Assembly: GCA_023434465.1 (NCBI GenBank)
Contig: JAEYSQ010000231.1
Location: forward strand, 1-7,579
Length of the DNA stretch: 7,579 nt
Source: Actinomycetes bacterium
GTDB lineage: Bacteria > Actinomycetota > Thermoleophilia > Solirubrobacterales > 70-9
Direction of reading: 5' to 3'
The notes under the pieces are model-generated. The model saw only the letters and a list, made by a program, of their open reading frames with translations. It searched no databases and had not been told where the DNA came from. A program made the translations under genes and the position numbers. How positions within the stretch are numbered: position 1 is the first letter of the stretch; each line of letters begins with the position of its first letter. Positions 6,487-7,579 of this stretch are shown here, one piece after another.

Positions 6487-6562
6487 TTCGCCGGGGCGTC
6501 GGCGCGGCTTCACGGAACTGGCTTTGGGAAGCCTAATTCGCCTTGAGACGCGCGATCGCGCT

Positions 6563-6817
6563 CTACTCGCGGGCGGTGATGCGGTCCAACTCGACTTCGC
6601 CGCCCTCTTCGGTGTCTTCCATGACCACATAGGCGAGCGGAGGACCACCGAAGAAGGTCGCATTGTCGCCGTCACCGACGTACACCGCCGGGCGCTGGCC
6701 CCCGTTCTCGGTGTGGACCCAGATTTTCTCGCCCTTCTTGAAGCCCACGAAATCCGGAACGTCCGGTTCCCCGGCTTCACCGTCGGGCCGCGGCTTGCCG
6801 TGCTTGTGCTTGCTCAT
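6563..6817 (-). CDS. Small conserved-looking hypothetical protein, 84 residues
   Basis: I do not recognise this protein. It has no signal peptide, membrane segment or cysteine. Residues 1-24 are polar, with His/Lys followed by Pro/Glu/Asp (MSKHKHGKPRPDGEAGEPD), and look disordered. From about 25 on there are short beta-prone stretches (EKIWVHTEN, RPAVYVGDG, LAYVVMED, GEVELDRIT) broken by Gly/Pro/Asp turns, consistent with a small SH3-like barrel; that fold is a guess. The start is ATG. GGAG ends 13 bases upstream, a long spacing. The gene begins ten bases after the stop of the acyltransferase gene, so the two are probably co-transcribed. Amphipathic strands and codon structure favour a real gene. 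The function is unknown. Confidence 0.7.
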   Translation of the reverse strand: MSKHKHGKPRPDGEAGEPDVPDFVGFKKGEKIWVHTENGGQRPAVYVGDGDNATFFGGPPLAYVVMEDTEEGGEVELDRITARE

Positions 6818-6827
6818 GACGGAAAAT

Positions 6828-7579
6828 CTACTCCCGGAGCAGGCGGCCGATCAGATCGGTCAGAGTCTCGGCGTAAGTCGCGCTGAGGTGCGTGGCATCC
6901 CGGTAGACGACCATTCCGTCCCGGGCGGAACTGCATTTGCCCCGGGGACAAACCGCGCCCGAGAGATCGAGCAGCTTCACACCCGGGATCTTCCGGGATG
7001 CGACGAGGTCAAAGCCCGGGGGATTCTTTCGCGTACCCTCGAAGTCGCAGGCGGAAAGGTCCTCCGGGTTCTCGAGCAGGCAGTCCGGCGGGCGGAAGGT
7101 CGATCGCGGCAGGTCCCGGATCACGACCACCCGCCCGGACTGCCCGCCGGTCGCCGCTTGGAGCCGGTTCAGGGTCCGCGCGAAGGCGTTCCGCAGCAGC
7201 GGTTCGCTCGCCTCGCGCGTCATTCTCTTTCCGTTCTCCCAGAGCGCGTACCCGTTGCCCGTGTCGGTGGCGGTGATAACCAGCCCGGGTTTCTCGGCTT
7301 CGATCCTGGCCAGGGCGTTGGCTCGCCAGGCGTCGCAGGCGGGTCGGTATGCGATCTCGGCGGTCAGGCAGTTGCCGCGGAACATGGCGACCAGACGCCA
7401 GCCGCGCTCCTCGGCCAGCCGGATGAGAGGCGGAGTGAACTGCATCGCGTGGGAATCGCCCCAGAGCACCACGGTCCTCTCCCCGGCCGGATCTCCGTAG
7501 ACGCAGCTCCAGGCCGCGGTGTGTTCGAGGCCGGAACGACAACCGTCGAGAATGGCCGGACCCTTGTCGTCCCCGGCCT
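6828..7579 (-). CDS. SGNH domain of a cell-surface acyltransferase, N-terminus outside the window
   Basis: The visible 249 residues run from the right edge to a TAG at 6828-6830, and the frame is open to the edge, so the start lies outside. VVLWGDSHAMQ (nucleophile S42) is block I of the SGNH hydrolase fold, and YRDATHLS near the end supplies the catalytic D227 and H230. The C13...C25 pair with CVYGDPAGERTVV just before block I is typical of SGNH domains fused after a membrane acyltransferase-3 domain (OafA/YrhL type). Those proteins O-acetylate cell-wall or exported polysaccharides, with the SGNH domain on the outer face of the membrane. Further cysteine pairs (CLTAEI...ACDAW, DCLL...ACDF, VCPRGKC) fit an extracytoplasmic location. 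A standalone SGNH protein cannot be excluded without the missing part. Confidence 0.85.
   Translation of the reverse strand, partial: AGDDKGPAILDGCRSGLEHTAAWSCVYGDPAGERTVVLWGDSHAMQFTPPLIRLAEERGWRLVAMFRGNCLTAEIAYRPACDAWRANALARIEAEKPGLVITATDTGNGYALWENGKRMTREASEPLLRNAFARTLNRLQAATGGQSGRVVVIRDLPRSTFRPPDCLLENPEDLSACDFEGTRKNPPGFDLVASRKIPGVKLLDLSGAVCPRGKCSSARDGMVVYRDATHLSATYAETLTDLIGRLLRE

Noticed and set aside
6550..6561. GCGCGATCGCGC palindrome after the small hypothetical gene, as a terminator
   Set aside because: There is no T-tract after it on the minus strand, and short CGATCG-type palindromes are frequent by chance in this GC-rich sequence.

Overview
The window is GC-rich, and every gene I can support lies on the minus strand, so transcription runs from the right edge to the left. 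The gene set suggests a high-GC Gram-positive actinobacterium. It has a Bacillus/actinobacterial-type three-subunit succinate dehydrogenase with a di-heme cytochrome b, a GDSH (SGNH-type) acyltransferase domain, and a Sec-exported protein with RTX-like repeats. Soil Thermoleophilia (Solirubrobacterales) would fit, but that placement is an inference from gene style and not a proven taxonomy.

Layout from right to left: (1) 7579-6828, the C-terminal SGNH domain of a surface-polysaccharide O-acyltransferase-like protein, cut by the window edge; (2) 6817-6563, an 84-residue protein of unknown function, probably in the same transcript; (3) a 122-bp gap with a possible promoter; (4) 6440-3008, a compact sdhC-sdhA-sdhB operon in which each pair of genes overlaps by four bases; (5) a 125-bp gap with a good intrinsic terminator for the sdh operon and a plausible separate promoter; (6) 2882-105, a 925-residue secreted protein; (7) a GC-rich stretch at the left edge with no assignable gene.

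The sdh genes encode a membrane-bound complex II: FAD subunit, three-cluster iron-sulfur subunit and a five-helix di-heme anchor. This links succinate oxidation in the TCA cycle to the quinone (probably menaquinone) pool, or the reverse reaction.

The most interesting gene is the last one. It has a Sec signal peptide, a cysteine-containing N-terminal domain I do not recognise, and a central cysteine-free segment that looks like the pore-forming module of the aerolysin/ETX-MTX2 beta-pore-forming family. A second cysteine-containing segment and an Asp-rich linker follow, and then two blocks of RTX-like (hemolysin-type calcium-binding) repeats with an M10_C-like C-terminal cap. A beta-pore-forming module joined to RTX-like repeats, in an apparently Sec-exported Gram-positive protein, is an unusual architecture and the best candidate here for something undescribed. 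No transporter, activating protease or immunity gene is visible beside it.
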